Part shown: in pieces, positions 23,877-36,620 of the stretch
How positions within the stretch are numbered: position 1 is the stretch's first letter
How the letters are laid out: each line of letters opens with the position of its first letter
Source of the DNA: Hermetia illucens
Taxonomy: Eukaryota > Arthropoda > Insecta > Diptera > Stratiomyidae
Assembly (NCBI RefSeq): GCF_905115235.1
Contig: NC_051852.1
Span: forward strand, 160,722,164 to 160,786,163
Length of the DNA: 64,000 nucleotides
Direction of reading: 5' to 3'
Program-made: the position numbers and the translations under genes
The notes under the pieces: model-generated
The model's database searches: none
What the model saw: only the letters and a program-made list of their open reading frames with translations
What the model was told of the DNA's origin: nothing

Positions 23877-26800
23877 ATGACAAAAATGCCGGTAGATATA
23901 AATCGCTTAACCGAAGGTTGGCTTGAGCTTGAAAGTGATCCAGGATTGTTCACTTTGCTACTGGAAGATTTCGGCGTGAAAGGTGTACAAGTTGAGGAAA
24001 TCTACGACCTTCAAAAATCTCTTGAAGGACCAGTTTATGGATTTATATTCCTCTTCCGGTGGATAGAGGAACGCCGTGCTCGTCGCAAAATCGTTGATAC
24101 AACCGAGATTTTCGTGAAGGATGAGGAGGCGGTCAGTAGCATATTCTTCGCACAACAAGTCGTTCCAAACAGCTGTGCCACTCATGCCTTGCTCTCGGTG
24201 CTCCTGAACTGTGCGGACTTACACTTGGGGGAGACACTTGGTCGGCTCAAGGTACACACGAAGGGGATGTGTCCTGAAAATAAGGGTTGGGCGATCGGGA
24301 ACACCCCAGAGTTAGCCTGCGCACATAATTCCCACGCAATGCCACAAGCAAGACGCCGTTTGGACAAGAGCAGTGGAGTGAGCACTGGCAGATTCACAGG
24401 GGAAGCATTCCACTTTGTTAGTTTTGTGCCAATCAACGGTCACCTGTTTGAATTGGATGGTTTAAAGCCGTTCCCAATGGACCACGGTCCTTGGGATGAA
24501 AAGGAAGATTGGACCGATAAGTTCCGCAGAGTAATGACGGAGAGACTGGGCATTTCGACAGGGGAACAGGATATAAGGTGAGACTTTTGTAGATCAAATA
24601 TTTATGATGACAGTGATTTTTCAATATGATTAAACAATTCGCAGGTTTAACCTCATGGCAGTTGTCCCTGATCGACGAATTGCTATCACGCACAAACTCA
24701 AAATGCTCCGAACTAACAAAGCCATTGTGTCGGCAACGTTGGAAAAATTGCTCAAGACTGATAAGGGCCCGGACGCAAAGAAAAAGGTTTGTTTTGATTT
24801 TCGTTTTCTGAATTCTGGAAGAAATAACTGGTGAATAATCGAATAATGGAAAATTTTTGCTTTGCAGGAAGAATCATCAGAAAATGTGGTAAGTGGAAAT
24901 TTTGAAGTAGATATTCCCGTGATATGTGTGCCTTATTCTGCTTCCTTGGTCTTTGCTGCGTCCAATAGCGAGATCGGCTCTTCTAGTTCGAATTCGCTAT
25001 TATCTTGGATTATAGGCTTGGTCCGGATTGAGGCGAGAGGCTCTCAAATCTCTGTTCTGTCGACCTTTGGATCGTTTCGTTCCGTTTCGAATTACTTGAC
25101 CATATCATCGAGGACACCTCTCTTGCAAGTTTTCCACGATGGACGCAAATCCATGTCGAACGCAGATGCCTCATTTCGAATGAGATTGCGGCGCGTTACG
25201 CCACGGATCCGTCGTAAAGTTTTGGTTTCCATTACCGTGAGTCGGCGTTCATTGTTTTTGGCAGTCACCCAGCATTCAGAATAACAGAGGGCAACAGGGG
25301 GGATAATTTGACATTTGTTGGCGCATTAATCACAGAGAATGCCACTTCATTCAAGTTGCATTGGTTTGTGAAGTAATTTCATAGCACAATTCAACATTGC
25401 TCCAGATCACCTTCGGTGTGGGACGTTAGGAAAAAATCATCAGCAAAGAGCAGTTAGCCGGAGTTTGATCCGGCGTGACAGTATGCACTGCTTGACGTAA
25501 GAGGCAACTAAAGGCAAATGTCAACAGTGCCTCGGATAGGGAAAGACCCCACGGCAACGACCTTTGGCTATCGAGAACGCACTATGATTGATTTCCGGAA
25601 TATGCACACGCTCCTCGACAAAGGTAGCGAGGGTCTTTAGAATGCTCGCTTTCTCCATCTTGAACGGGAATTCCAGCTTCCAACTGGACATTCTGGGTCT
25701 AAGCGAAGTAAGATAATGGAGCGGTGTCTGATAGACTCCCAACTGCAAGGTTTCGGTCCAAGCTAAGGAGCATCACAGTTGTAAAAGGCTACGCACCAAC
25801 AGAGACTTCGGATGTAGTGGGGAAGAACGCTCTCTACGAACAATTAAACGTAGTTCAAGGGAGGCTTCCTAAAGGTGACATTGCGATCGTGATGGGTGAT
25901 CTGAATGCCAAGGTGCGACAACATTTTGCTGGGACATGTGATGGGGAAGAAGGGCGACCGTGACGGTAATGGTGGGAGGTTCATGGATTTCTGCAATTTC
26001 CACCGCCTCGCCATTGGTGGCACATTGTTCGAGAACAGAGCCTGCGATAAGACCATTGGATTTTAACTGACCGACGCCATACGGGCAATCACATCCACTA
26101 CTTTGCGATCAGCAGTAGATTTAGGAATTGTCTTCTGGATGTGCGTAACAAGAGAGGCGCTGACATCGGCCTTGAAAGGGATGACCATCTGATGGTCGCC
26201 TACGTTCGCTTTCATGTTGCGTTTGTCATTTCTCGCAGGGTTGGGGTGCTGTGACCCCCTAAGTTCAACATCGTCCGCTTGTACGACCCAGCTGCCGCTC
26301 GACAGTGTTAGAGTTATCTTGCTGATCGGACGGCAGATCTACTGAGTGACACGCCTGAGAATATCGATGAGCATTGAGCCGCCATCAAAAATGCTCTATT
26401 CTTGGGTGCAGCACAGATCTTCGGCCACGTCCCGAAGGGGCGTCATACGATCTGGCTGACTGCGGAGTCATGGAAAATTCCGATCGCTGTGAGCGTTGGC
26501 GGGCGTGACGCCCTAGAACTCCATTACCGAGCGTCCCGAAAACTTCAGCGTAGGGTAGCGGAAGATGTCGCAGATCACAATGGTTTCAGAACTCTACCGC
26601 GTCACAAAAGAGCTTACATATGTTCGTAAATCTTTCGATACGTCAACGGCTTCTCATCCACGATAATCAACAACAAAAAGGTGGAAAGAACACTTCACCA
26701 CAACGGTATTACATCCGGTGAGGTTCCTCCTCTTGTGAATGAAATGGCTAGTCACCGTAACATGCGGAAACAGACTGTTCCTCCAAGCAAAAGAGAAATC

Positions 26801-29800
26801 ATTTCGGCCATCAATGCACTCAAATCGAATAAACCCGGTGGGTTTGACGGTCTCCCTGCAGAGTTATTTATTGCTGCACATGCAGTTACTGCAGATCTCC
26901 TGCTTCCACTCCTACGGAAATTTTCGGAATCCGAGACCTTTTTCAAAGAGTGGGAATCCGAAACCTTTCCCAGAAAGTGGAGAAGGGGATGATCGTTAAG
27001 ATGCCAAAAAAGGATCCTCTGACAATTGGAGGGGTATCTGTGTGCTTTCTGCCGTCGCAAAGACAATAGCTAAAATAATCCTGGAACGCATCAAAGAACA
27101 TTTCGAAAGCTTGATCGATAGACAGCAGGCTGGTTTCCGCTCCGGATCCTACTGCATCGACCACATCAACACCCGCGGAATTTAGATCTACGCTGCACCT
27201 GCTCTTCATCGATTTCGAGAAAGCTTTCGATAGTGTTAACGGGGAGTATATCTGAAAGGTTCTACATAGGAGGGGCATTCCGGAGAAACTAATAGCTATT
27301 ATCAGTGCGATATGTGATGGCGCAAAATGCCCCTGCTGCACCGAGGTAAAATCTCGGAGGATTTTGAGGTCCAAAGCCGAGTCCGCCAGGGTTGTATCCT
27401 GTCCCCAACATTATTTCTTCTTGTTATCGGTGATGTTCTTCATGCTGGCTTGCCCGGAGGACGTGGAGGAATTCAATGGATGATGACATCTTTCCTTAAA
27501 CGCCTCGACCACGTTAATGACATCTGTTTTCTTTCTCCCGCGGTCATGGACCTTGGCCAAATGGTTCTGGATTTGGAAAGAGAGGCAAATAAAGTTGGAC
27601 TAAAGATAAACACAAACAAAACCAAGGTTCTCAGCCTGACGGGTCATCGCGCTCTCCCTATCTGCATTAATGGGCGGAGTATCGAAAGTCTCGATCAACT
27701 TGTATGTCTAGTAAGCGCTGTTTAGATGTTGTGCGAGCCATTAACAATGCTGGATTCGCTTTCGCTACCCTATATAAAATGTGGAAATGTAGTTACCTCA
27801 ATATCAAGATTAAGTTGAAGCTGTTCTGCGCTAGTGTTCTTTCTGTGTTGCTGTATGGGAGTAGCAGATTTAAAGTGAACCCCACCTGTCAGCGTCATAT
27901 CATCATGAAGCTAATACTATTTCAAACGCCCTCATACGTATTGCAATCGGAAGGCGGACGTGGCAGTGGATAGATCACACATTAAAGGAGAGCGGAAAAT
28001 GCATTGCGGGCTAGGTCATGGGTCCACCCTCCTAAGATGGCAGACGATTGGGTCGCCTCAAGGGCACTAGGGAAGTCGAAAGTGTTCTTTCTGTGTTGCT
28101 ATAAGTAGTAGCCCTTTCGTCATTACGTGTTTGCGTCGTATCATCGGAGTACGCTGGCCTGACACTATCTCAAATTGAGAAGTTGGTCGATGCACAGGCT
28201 TGGCACTCGCATGCGATGTAATAGGTGGACGGAAATGGCAGTAGGTAGGTCACACATTATATGAATATCAAAAGTGCAAAATTTTTGTAACACGCTCCTT
28301 CACAAAGGCATACAGTTTTGCTGGCTATTTTCGAAAATGGATAATTTTATTCTGGCCGGGCGACTATGAAACTTCGTTACCCACCATATTCTGCTCTAAA
28401 GTGTGACTGTGCACCCGTGGATGTCGTGACATCTTCGCTCTTCGCTTTCCAGATCTCAGCTGCTATATCGTCAGGTCCTATTGTACGATTTTATTCCTTT
28501 GATTGCCTTTTTAATTCCTGTGGCGCGCAATTTGAGATGCATGCTAGGCCGGACGCAAGTTGAGACGTAGTGTGACGCAGAAAAGTAGGAGCTAAAATCG
28601 GGCAAATCTTTTAATGAAAAATATAAGAATTGTCATTAAGCAATCTATAAACAATTTTTTGAATTACATGGATTCCTCAAGGAGTCAATACTTGCTAGTT
28701 TTCATGCAGATAGCAGTCACTAATGAAAGCTGTGGCATGAGCATAAACCTTTGTAGCTTGCGGACCCCTTCAAACTGAGTCACATCACCCTGCGTATTGC
28801 ATAGGATGCGGGATCCGCCCCCTCTTCCCCATTTGCAGTCTCTTATAGGACGATTGACATCATCATTCCTCTTGGAATTTTTTTACAATATATTGCTGGA
28901 ATTGTGATTTCTCCCTACATTATCGCCACACTGGACTTTTGCAAATAATCTGCCTACGCGCAGACGATTTCAGTTCCTACTTTGCTGCGTAACCTTGCTT
29001 CCTAGCCCTTTTTTTTGGGAGTAGGGTAGGTGAATGCGTTTACGCACAGAGTGTTGGACTCCCGCAACAGCACGCTGGCGGACTACCAACTAAACACCTC
29101 CCTGTCATCAGAGAACTAGCCTGGAACCGTTTGACACATTACTTCGGGCTAGCCCTCCTGCTCTCCCGACTTTGGGAGCTTTCAAGTCAGGGAATTCCTT
29201 TCACCAACGGGAGGGGAGGGGAGGAAGGGAGTTGCTGTTCTTCTTCGTAGTAAGAAGAGCCCGAACATATTGCGCAATACGATTCCAACTGCCAGCGTTC
29301 TTCAGCATCTCTCTGACAATGTTGTCTGGAGAGAGCTCCCCTGTGTCTGCATAAAGCTGCTGGCGGAGGCCGTCCCACCTCTCGCAAGAGAAAAAGGTGT
29401 GTTCAGCGTCATCCGCCACTCTATTGCAGAACACACAATCAGCAAATCGCGCCCTCCCAACCCTGTGCAAGTAAGACTGAAAACCTCCATGCCCACTTAG
29501 AAGTTGGGTAAGGAAGTAATCAATCTCACCGTGCTTTCTGTTCAACCATGGGTCTAATTTGTCGATGAGCCGCGCAGTCCACTTGCCCCTTGGCTCATTT
29601 TGCCAAGAAAGTTGCCACTTGCTAAGGGTGCGTTGACGTTCTTCACGGGCAACCACTTCTCTTAAGTTTTCGTCCTTACGGCGATAGATAGCTTTGCGCT
29701 CCTTGGCAAGGAGGGCAACGGGGATCACTCCCGCAATCACCATCACAGCCGGTACGGAGACGGTGCGATAAGCAGACGCCACTCGCAAAGCTCCCCGCCT

Positions 29801-32427
29801 CTGCACTTGAGCGAGGCGTTTACGATGCACCTCCTTGTCAAGGGCATCAGCCCATACCTCCGCACCATAGAGTGGGACGGACTGCGTTGCTCCCATGAGG
29901 AGACGTCTCCTAGTTGATATAGGGCCGCCGACATTCGCCATTAGCCGACTCAAGGCCGCGACTCCTGCTGCAGCCCTGTCCGCGGCTGCTTTGATTTACT
30001 CGAAGAAGCTCATCTTTGAGTCGAGCATTAAACCAAGGTATTTAATCGCTGGTTTTGACTCTATAGTGAACTCGCCGATCGATATGGGACGCAAGGTCGG
30101 GATTCTCCTTCTGGTCAGGATGACTACTTCGGTTTTTTCCAGCGCAAGGTTGAAACCGTGAGCAGTCATCCATCCGCTTACCCGTTGCATCAATATGCCA
30201 AGTCTGCTTTGCGCCTGTTCAACAGTGCGTCCGGCAACAAGTGCCGCAACGTCGTCTGCATAACCGACCAGGCGCGATTCTTCGGGCATATCGACTCTCA
30301 GCAGACTATCGTAGGAAGCGTTCCAGAGGTCCGGCCCTAGGATGGATCCCTGCGCTACTCCCGACGTGATTTCCATCCTCCTCTGGCCCTCTAGCGTCTC
30401 ATAGAACAGGGAGCGGTCTTTCAGATAATCCCTCAATATCCGCAAGAGATAGCTTAGCCCTTGCGCCCGGTATAACAGAACAGAATGATTTTCAATATCC
30501 TGTCGCAGTTCAGTTCATTATAAAGATTTATTTTTGTAAATTTGCTAATCCATCAATGTTTTATCGGCGAGAAACCTCTAATAGAGGCGTTTCTTCTGTC
30601 GGACCTTCATTTGGACATTATCATTCATTATCATCATTAGCATTCCGGTTGATGAATCGTATCCCGAAAGTTGCATAGGTCATTTTGTGGATAGCATTTT
30701 TAGCTTAATTCCACGTATTTTTGATATTCATAATGGTTGGCAGTCGCGTAAAAGACATAATTTGTTCTTTTTTCTGTCGAAATAGGTTGCCCGTAACGAT
30801 GAGCAAATGCCGGCGTCTTATGAGAATATAGTCGATGTGCGTCGTCGTTAAAATGTAAAAAGATAAGACAATCGTTTAATAAACCATGTATTGACAAATA
30901 GAATGTCGAGAGTGTCTGGAAAATCGCCCATAAGTTCGACAACCTCATTGCCTTTACGAGTTTTTACCATCTTGGCATCGGCTGCCGTCTGCTTTTTTAA
31001 AACATGATTATTAATGTCACTCGCAGTAACGATATATTGATGGGCAGGCATGGCCTTTGTATCGAAAGGCGTTTTTCTCGGCATAAGATCGATCTGGTGG
31101 TGGTGGTTATTTGGTGAAAAAATGAATCCTATCGGTAGATGAAATAATAGTGAGCTTCATCAAACCTTCATTTAAACGCTCGTTTTTTTTTAATGGCGTC
31201 ACGAAAACCATAGAGATGGCAATGCCAGCACCATATTCAGTGCGTGGGATGCCAAACTAGAGAAGTTTATAGCCACTTTTACCCCGTTCACGTTCTATGT
31301 CATTGCGCCTTTCCAAACTCGCCAGTGAGTTGTGTGTATGGTGGGGGAGAAGCTACAGCTTCTGAGCACTCAGGCCGTGTTGGCCCATTGTACTCGCAAG
31401 CCAGTGAGTTACTAACAACTAAATTACCTTCCTCCTGACGCCATCCACGTTTCAAGAATTCTTACTTAATTTTCGATGGGACCAGAGCCCGTTCTACTCG
31501 GCTGAGGTGGACGCCCCAATATTTTTTCGAGGCTCGACAAATGTCATAATAATATTTTTCGTAAAGACATTGGATGTGTTTTCTTGATCGGTATCTCACG
31601 GGACTTATTACCAAGAGAGATGGGGTAGGATTTAGCATAGTGGAGTAACTTTAACTACAATTTATGTTTCTTCCTGATCTTAGTATTTTATCCTTATTTT
31701 ACTGAAGATCAGGCATTCGATAGAGCTAAATAGCGAAATCGATCACGACGAGCCGACCTCGCTTGTGAACGGGACAAAGGCCGAAGAAAAAGAAAATTTT
31801 ACTGAAGATAGTATTAAGTACATTACCTCAAACTCTCATTCCTTCTCTGGGATTGGAACCAGCGTGTTAAGCAATGACATGTTACGTAAACAATATATTG
31901 TCTTATACGAGTAATGTTGTCATTACTTCTAATATTTACAGGGGAACAATGAAGGAGAAAGTAGTCAAACTAAAGAGGAAATTGAAGATGGAAATTCATC
32001 CCCAACATCACTTTTTGAGCCCAACGCGTTCACGGCAAGAGATCTTCAATCACTTCTGAAAAACTTGGAGTCTGAGATCTTGGTTAACGAGCAACGTCTA
32101 AACGATGAAAACGACAAGCGATATATGTTCAAGGTAGAAACATTCCCTTATCTTTTACTTTCAATAGCAGTCTCCAATGTTTCTAATTCTTAGGTTGATG
32201 ATTGTCGGCGGACCCACAATTACGATGAATTTATTTGCACCTTTTTATCCATGTTAGCCCATCAGGGGGTTCTTGGTGAACTGGTCTCTCAACATTTACT
32301 CACCCCACGGAAAATCGCGCAAAATGCTGCTAATCGAATCGGACGACCATCAAAGAAAAACGGAAAATCACCTAAACCAGCCGGACGACGAAGGAAGGGT
32401 CGTAATAAGTGTAAGAAGAGAAAGTGA
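23877..32427 (+). CDS. calypso: Calypso (BAP1-type ubiquitin C-terminal hydrolase)
   Basis: Nuclear deubiquitinase of the Polycomb PR-DUB complex, which with the ASX partner removes monoubiquitin from histone H2A. Exons: 23877-24577, 24645-24786, 24868-24888 (a 21-nt microexon), 31942-32133, 32194-32427; 429 residues. The UCH domain shows all catalytic residues: oxyanion Gln94, Cys100 in [12 protein letters not shown], His179 in AFHFVSFVP and Asp194 in LFELDGLKP. Exon 2 continues with [20 protein letters not shown]; exon 5 carries the C-terminal ULD-type helix region ([35 protein letters not shown]) and ends in a lysine/arginine-rich tail. All junctions keep frame. A second Met at position 4 could also start. 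The third intron is 7.05 kb and filled with LINEs, but the splice sites are intact. Drosophila Calypso is somewhat longer (about 470). Confidence 0.95.
24950..25560 (-). mobile_element. RTE/BovB-type LINE fragment in calypso intron 3
   Basis: Aligns by eye with 59900-60350 (RTE-R C-terminal region): shared CCATTACCG, GTTCATTG and AATGCCACTTCAT blocks. It lies antisense to calypso and is heavily degraded. Confidence 0.6.
25700..28260 (+). mobile_element. LINE (family E), endonuclease plus reverse transcriptase, broken
   Basis: Plus-strand pieces read in order: an endonuclease segment ([22 protein letters not shown]) at 25780-25920, RT fingers ([20 protein letters not shown]) at 26805-26870, the palm with [20 protein letters not shown] at 27380 and a degraded YADD equivalent in [13 protein letters not shown], and a thumb with [12 protein letters not shown]. 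Stops and frame shifts interrupt it. A second, shorter copy lies at 54140-54640. I cannot name the clade securely. Confidence 0.75.
28430..28560 (-). mobile_element. RTE-R fragment
   Basis: A short segment sharing CTCTTCGCTTT(C/T)CAGA and TCGTCAGGTCCT with 61010-61055. Only about 130 bases are recognisable. Confidence 0.45.
28960..30480 (-). mobile_element. R1-like LINE, 3' half (copy 1)
   Basis: Minus-strand frames 30445-29996 and 29953-29201 give the RT palm ([32 protein letters not shown]), the thumb ([31 protein letters not shown]) and a C-terminal zinc-knuckle-like [20 protein letters not shown] followed by FSCERW. These are features of R1-clade ORF2. The frame breaks once near 29955-29995. 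A 3' UTR-like part (28960-29200) shares wording with the copy at 33 kb. Antisense to calypso, in its third intron. Confidence 0.75.
30550..31100 (-). mobile_element. RTE-type LINE endonuclease fragment
   Basis: The minus strand reads [19 protein letters not shown]-like text then [19 protein letters not shown], resembling the endonuclease region of RTE elements. The left end (about 30555-30635) matches 61440-61500 and 63730-63780 (GAGGCGTTTCTT, GGACCTTCATTT). Decayed. Confidence 0.55.
31690..31810 (+). mobile_element. RTE-R 3' end fragment
   Basis: About 110 bases matching the 3' end of the copy at 7985-8090 (GATCAGGC, TGTGAACGGGACAAAGGC, AAGAAAAAGAAAA). It sits 130 bp before calypso exon 4. 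Confidence 0.7.
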
Positions 32428-32956
32428 GATGAGGAGTAAACTAGGGGAACATAGATTATTTACTTATGAATAGATGCTTTTAATATTTAGTAAATAACTC
32501 TCATAGATGATATGACAAGTTTTGCATGATTTATTTCTGTTAAGTGTATGTTCTAAGATAGCGTAGGTTTATACTTATAAAAATAAAGATTTTACAATTT
32601 GCCATGTTAATGTATTGTAAACATGTAATGAGCTGGACTCAAGGAATCTTTTAATATCAGCTGCCGAAAAAGATTTTATGACTCCCTACAAATTTTAAAT
32701 AGGATTACGGCCGGCTCAATTACGAGCTGTTATGATCCGTTTTCTGCCACACACTCCGCATTTAGGCTCGGATGATCCTAACTACTTAAAAAATAAAGGT
32801 GCGCTGGTGTTGGCCGGTGATATGTTAATGGGAGAATTCGTCGAGAACTCCCCACAATATCGAGCACGTATGCAAAATGGTATATTCTGCATGGTTTGAA
32901 CCAGACTGTGTGAGAGTTCCAGGACATCAAGCCATGAGGGATTTAGGTACAATAGC
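32428..32956. other. calypso 3' UTR and spacer
   Basis: Contains the AATAAA at 32582-32587 about 155 bases after the calypso stop, a likely poly(A) signal. The rest shows nothing recognised. Confidence 0.55.
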
Positions 32957-34390
32957 TTTTTTTTTGAGGAGGTGGAAATCTTCAAAAGACACTGGCCTGG
33001 ACACGCCAGCGTGTGGGATTCTTACCCACTAAAACCACCCCCCACTCCCTCCAAGTCCCGTGGAACCACTGTACGGTATTACATCCCGGGGCGGAGTCAG
33101 CTCGTTTTAGCTTGGTCCCCTTTCGTCTCTACGCGGCGTACGTAACCGCGCTTTTATGATCTCTGCCTTTCGCAGTTTGCTCTGGATAGATACGACCATG
33201 GAGTTGATCGCATCCCAGTCTTCCTGACATATTAGCATTCTTCGCACCAGATTCTCTGGTACAAGCACCTCTCCTAGAGTCTCCTCTAGGTTCTTCCTTT
33301 CCTCCATAAACCTTGGGCAATGGAAGAATACATGCTCTGGGTCCTCTGGGACTCCATCGCAGTTTGGACAGTCGGGTGAGGTATCCAGTTTAAACCTGAA
33401 CAGGTACTGGCGATATCCTCCATGTCCCGTGAGAAACTGGGTGAGATTATAATTAATCTCACCGTGCCGTCTCTCCAACCACTCCTTGATGGCAGGGATG
33501 AACCTGTGTGTCCACCGACCCTTTCCCGAGCGTTCCCAACGCTCTTGCCATCTATTTAGCGATCTCTCCCTTTCGGCATTCTTCGTCTGCGATAAAGGAG
33601 AGATAGACTTCGCATTATATATATTCGTCATCTCATCTGCCAGGATGTCAATGGGCATCATTCCAGAAATGACGAATGCTGCATCATCTAAGACATTCCT
33701 GAATGCTGAGCACACTTTTAGGGCTGTTCTTCTGTAGACTGAACTCAGTTTGTTACCGTTAAATGTAACCTGCAATGCCTTTCCCCAAACTGGAGCTGCA
33801 TAGAGCAGGATCGAACTCACTACCCTAGCTATATGCAACCTGGAAGCATGCCGTGGCCCTCCCACGTTCGGCATCATTCTTGCCAGGGCCACATTCGCAG
33901 TGGATGCTTTGTCATAGACATGCTGCACGTGTGCCTTATAGCTAAGCTTCCCATCTATCATCACTCCCATGTATTTGATCGCAGGCTTAGAAGTGATGAT
34001 ATGATTCCCAATTTGAATACGGGCAAAATTTCTTTTACGGCGCTTGGTGATAAGGACCGCTTCCGTTTTTTCCTCCACAAGTGTCAGACCAGAAATCTCA
34101 AGCCAACCCTTAACAGCACTGATCGCTTCGCATGAGTATAACTCAGCATCTTCGAGATACTTTGCGACAACAACCAGCGCTATATCATCGGCCCACCACC
34201 GGTGGGTACAATACCTGTAGCTGACAATCTTATGGGAACTACAACCACCCGCTCGAGATGCCAAATTTCTTTGTCTTTCCGGAGCCAGTAGCTCATAGTT
34301 CACCTTCTTCTCGACGTATTTCCGTTCAATGTTGTTGCTATTATGGGGGATAGCCAAGGGCTTGTAAGGATGTCATTCCGTGCGACGTCC
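32957..34390 (-). mobile_element. R1-like LINE, 3' half (copy 2)
   Basis: A long minus-strand frame, 34357-33107, of 416 codons covers the RT palm end (ADDIALVVVAKYLEDAELY), the thumb (EKTEAVLITKRRKRNFARI, IKYMGVMIDGKLSY) and a C-terminal zinc-knuckle-like PDCPNCDGVPEDPEHVFFHC. Downstream on minus it ends in a poly(A) tail, seen as T(9) at about 32960. The long intact frame suggests a younger copy than that at 29 kb. 5'-truncated. Confidence 0.8.
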
Positions 34391-34433
34391 GTTTCTTAAA
34401 GGTTGTTTTGGATTTTTTTTTGCGTCGAAATGA

Positions 34434-34630
34434 ATGGATACTCGGATAGCTGAGTGGTTAGAGCACAAGGCTGTCGTACGGAAGGTTACGGTTCGAATCT
34501 CATTTGTGGCAGTGAGATTTATATCGGGATTTGACATCGGATACCAGTCGACTCAGCTAATACACTTCAAGGCCCTCATCCAATATGAATTGTTTCGCCA
34601 ACGATTATTATTAATATTCCAAATTTTTAC
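34434..34630 (+). mobile_element. tRNA-derived SINE, copy 2 (internally deleted)
   Basis: tRNA-like head with A box (TAGCTGAGTGGTTAGAGC) and B box (GGTTCGAATCTC), the shared body ACCAGTCGACTCAGCT, and a tail ending TTTCGCCAACGATTATTATT. About 80 bases of the body are missing compared with the copy at 56880. Confidence 0.85.
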
Positions 34631-34639
34631 TACATAATA

Positions 34640-35165
34640 AGTACCTTAAATTATATCTGTACATTTTTATTCAAAAATATAGCTTCAATGGCGAGTTACA
34701 TCACGAGAATGGCACCCATATAAAAAAGCAGACAAACGGTGCCTAGGATTCTGGCAGACTGACTCATTTGAAATGAAAAACTCAAATTGGATTTTAATCT
34801 ATAGGTGAATGGCTATCGTGGATTTTATAGAATTATAACTCAAAATCGCATGATTTTTTGCTACTATTTCTCTATGCGTACAGAAAACCTTTCAATATTT
34901 TTTAAAAAATCTGGTTCCCACGATAGCCACAGATATGCTAAATCTTCCATTAAAATTTTGTTAAAATTCATTGAACCATTTCCGACAAATGATGAATACC
35001 AGTTCAAAAAATTCAGTTTTGAGAAAAACGTGTTTGAAAATTCACGTGTAAATTACACCTTGATTTTTGATCTGCTATTCCTGATACACAGAGAGAGTCT
35101 CCCTTTCACTTCTTGGAAATTTTCCAAGGCCGACTGCTCCTTCCTAACTAAATTGTAGCCTCCCT
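34640..35165. other. AT-rich spacer with an unsupported 117-codon frame
   Basis: A plus-strand frame at 34805-35158 opens here, but its translation is low-information and matches no family I know; no splice or promoter signals support it. Confidence 0.3.
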
Positions 35166-35169
35166 TTCC

Positions 35170-36620
35170 GCGTCGCTCATGTGACGCTCGAAATGGCTGA
35201 TTCGGGCGGACTCGTCATAAACCCAACCAAAACGCAACTGATGCTATCCAACATCAACATAATGATACCTGAATTCCACCTACCACGGTTGGATGAACAA
35301 AGATTGGTTCTTTCCTCTAATGTAAAGTATCTGGGTGTAATCCTGGATCCAAAGCTAAATTGAAGATTGAACATAGAACTGAGGGTTAAGAAGGCCTGTA
35401 TGCTTGCAAGAGGACCTTTGCAAAGAAATGGGGTCTCCGGCCGATGATGGTTCTCTGGATGTACACCGCTGTAGTGGTCCGATCCTAACGTACGACTCTA
35501 TTGTATGGTGGCGGGATTTGAGCAAAAAATGCAATAGGGTTCAAAGAACTGCGTGTGCTACTGGGGCTCTGCAGTCCTGCTCGGCAGATGCTCTCAATGT
35601 ACTCCTGCATCTCCTCCCCCTAGACATCCTCATTAATATGTTGCAGTGTGCAGTGCTGTCAGACTACGTGAGTCCCGATGCTGAGCAGCGAAGTCCTACG
35701 GCCACAGTAGCATCCTCGACAAAGTACCTCAGAAAATCTGGGAATTCTCCACGGACTATGGCACATTCAACTTGAACTTCACGAACAACTTTGCTGTGGA
35801 CTTTCCAACCAGGGCAAAATGGAAGACCGGCTGCGTATTGGAAGGTTATCACTCAGTATTCTTTACCGATGGATTAAAGCTAGTCTGTTTTCTCGAATAT
35901 ACACAGTGTATCCGAGTAGTATTGTCTCCCAGGTTTCACCAGTGTATTCCAAGCAGAAGTGCTGGCGATATTGGAAGTCTGTTGATGACTGGAGCGAGAT
36001 CCGAGCCTCAAGCGTAATATAGCCATTCTGACCGACAGCCAAGTAGCCATCAAGCCCTTGTACTCAGCGACGACATTCTCCAGGCTGATGGGGCAGTGGA
36101 GAGGCACGCTGCACCTCCTCGGCGGCACGCTCAAGGTCACCCTCCTCTAGGAACATAGAGTGGAATGAGCGGGCTGACGGATTGGCCAGGCGAAGCTCTG
36201 CTCGTGTTTCGTTGACAGTTATCAGGACCCTTTGATGGTGAAGGCTTACGAGCTGTGCTAAGTCAAGGAGGATTTGGCCCGCTTATAACATAGCCTAATC
36301 ACGAGAGCTCCTGTGCCAGATGCGTTCAAATGCACTCAAGATTACGATGGTCTGCACGGGGCACTGACCCATAGTGGATTATGAGCCTAGGCTTGGCATA
36401 CCCTACAATTCGCATTGCCGAAGCTGCGGAGAAGGAAGCGAAACTCTCGTGCACTTACTCTCCGATTGCTCAGCTCTAGCTAGAGAGAGGCCACGGACAC
36501 TGGGTAAACCATTCTTTGGGGACCTCAGAGGGGTTTCTAGCTGCAGGGTGGGAGAGCTGCTTTCCTTCGTGAATGCTACGGGCTGGCTCTGAAGATCCGA
36601 GCCGGCTGGACTCTGCGTCC
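35170..36620 (+). mobile_element. I/LOA-like LINE, 3' half, broken
   Basis: Begins with the RT thumb region (GGLVINPTKTQLMLSN, VKYLGVILDPKLN), continues with a C-terminal part of ORF2 including an RNase-H-like stretch (FFTDGLK), and ends with a cysteine/histidine motif (CRSCGEGSETLVHLLSDC) near 36420. Several frame changes. The RNase H plus this tail suggests the I superfamily (LOA-like); the exact clade is uncertain. Confidence 0.65.

Noticed and set aside
34805-35158. 117-codon plus-strand frame
   Set aside because: AT-rich chance composition, no recognised motif, no supporting signals.
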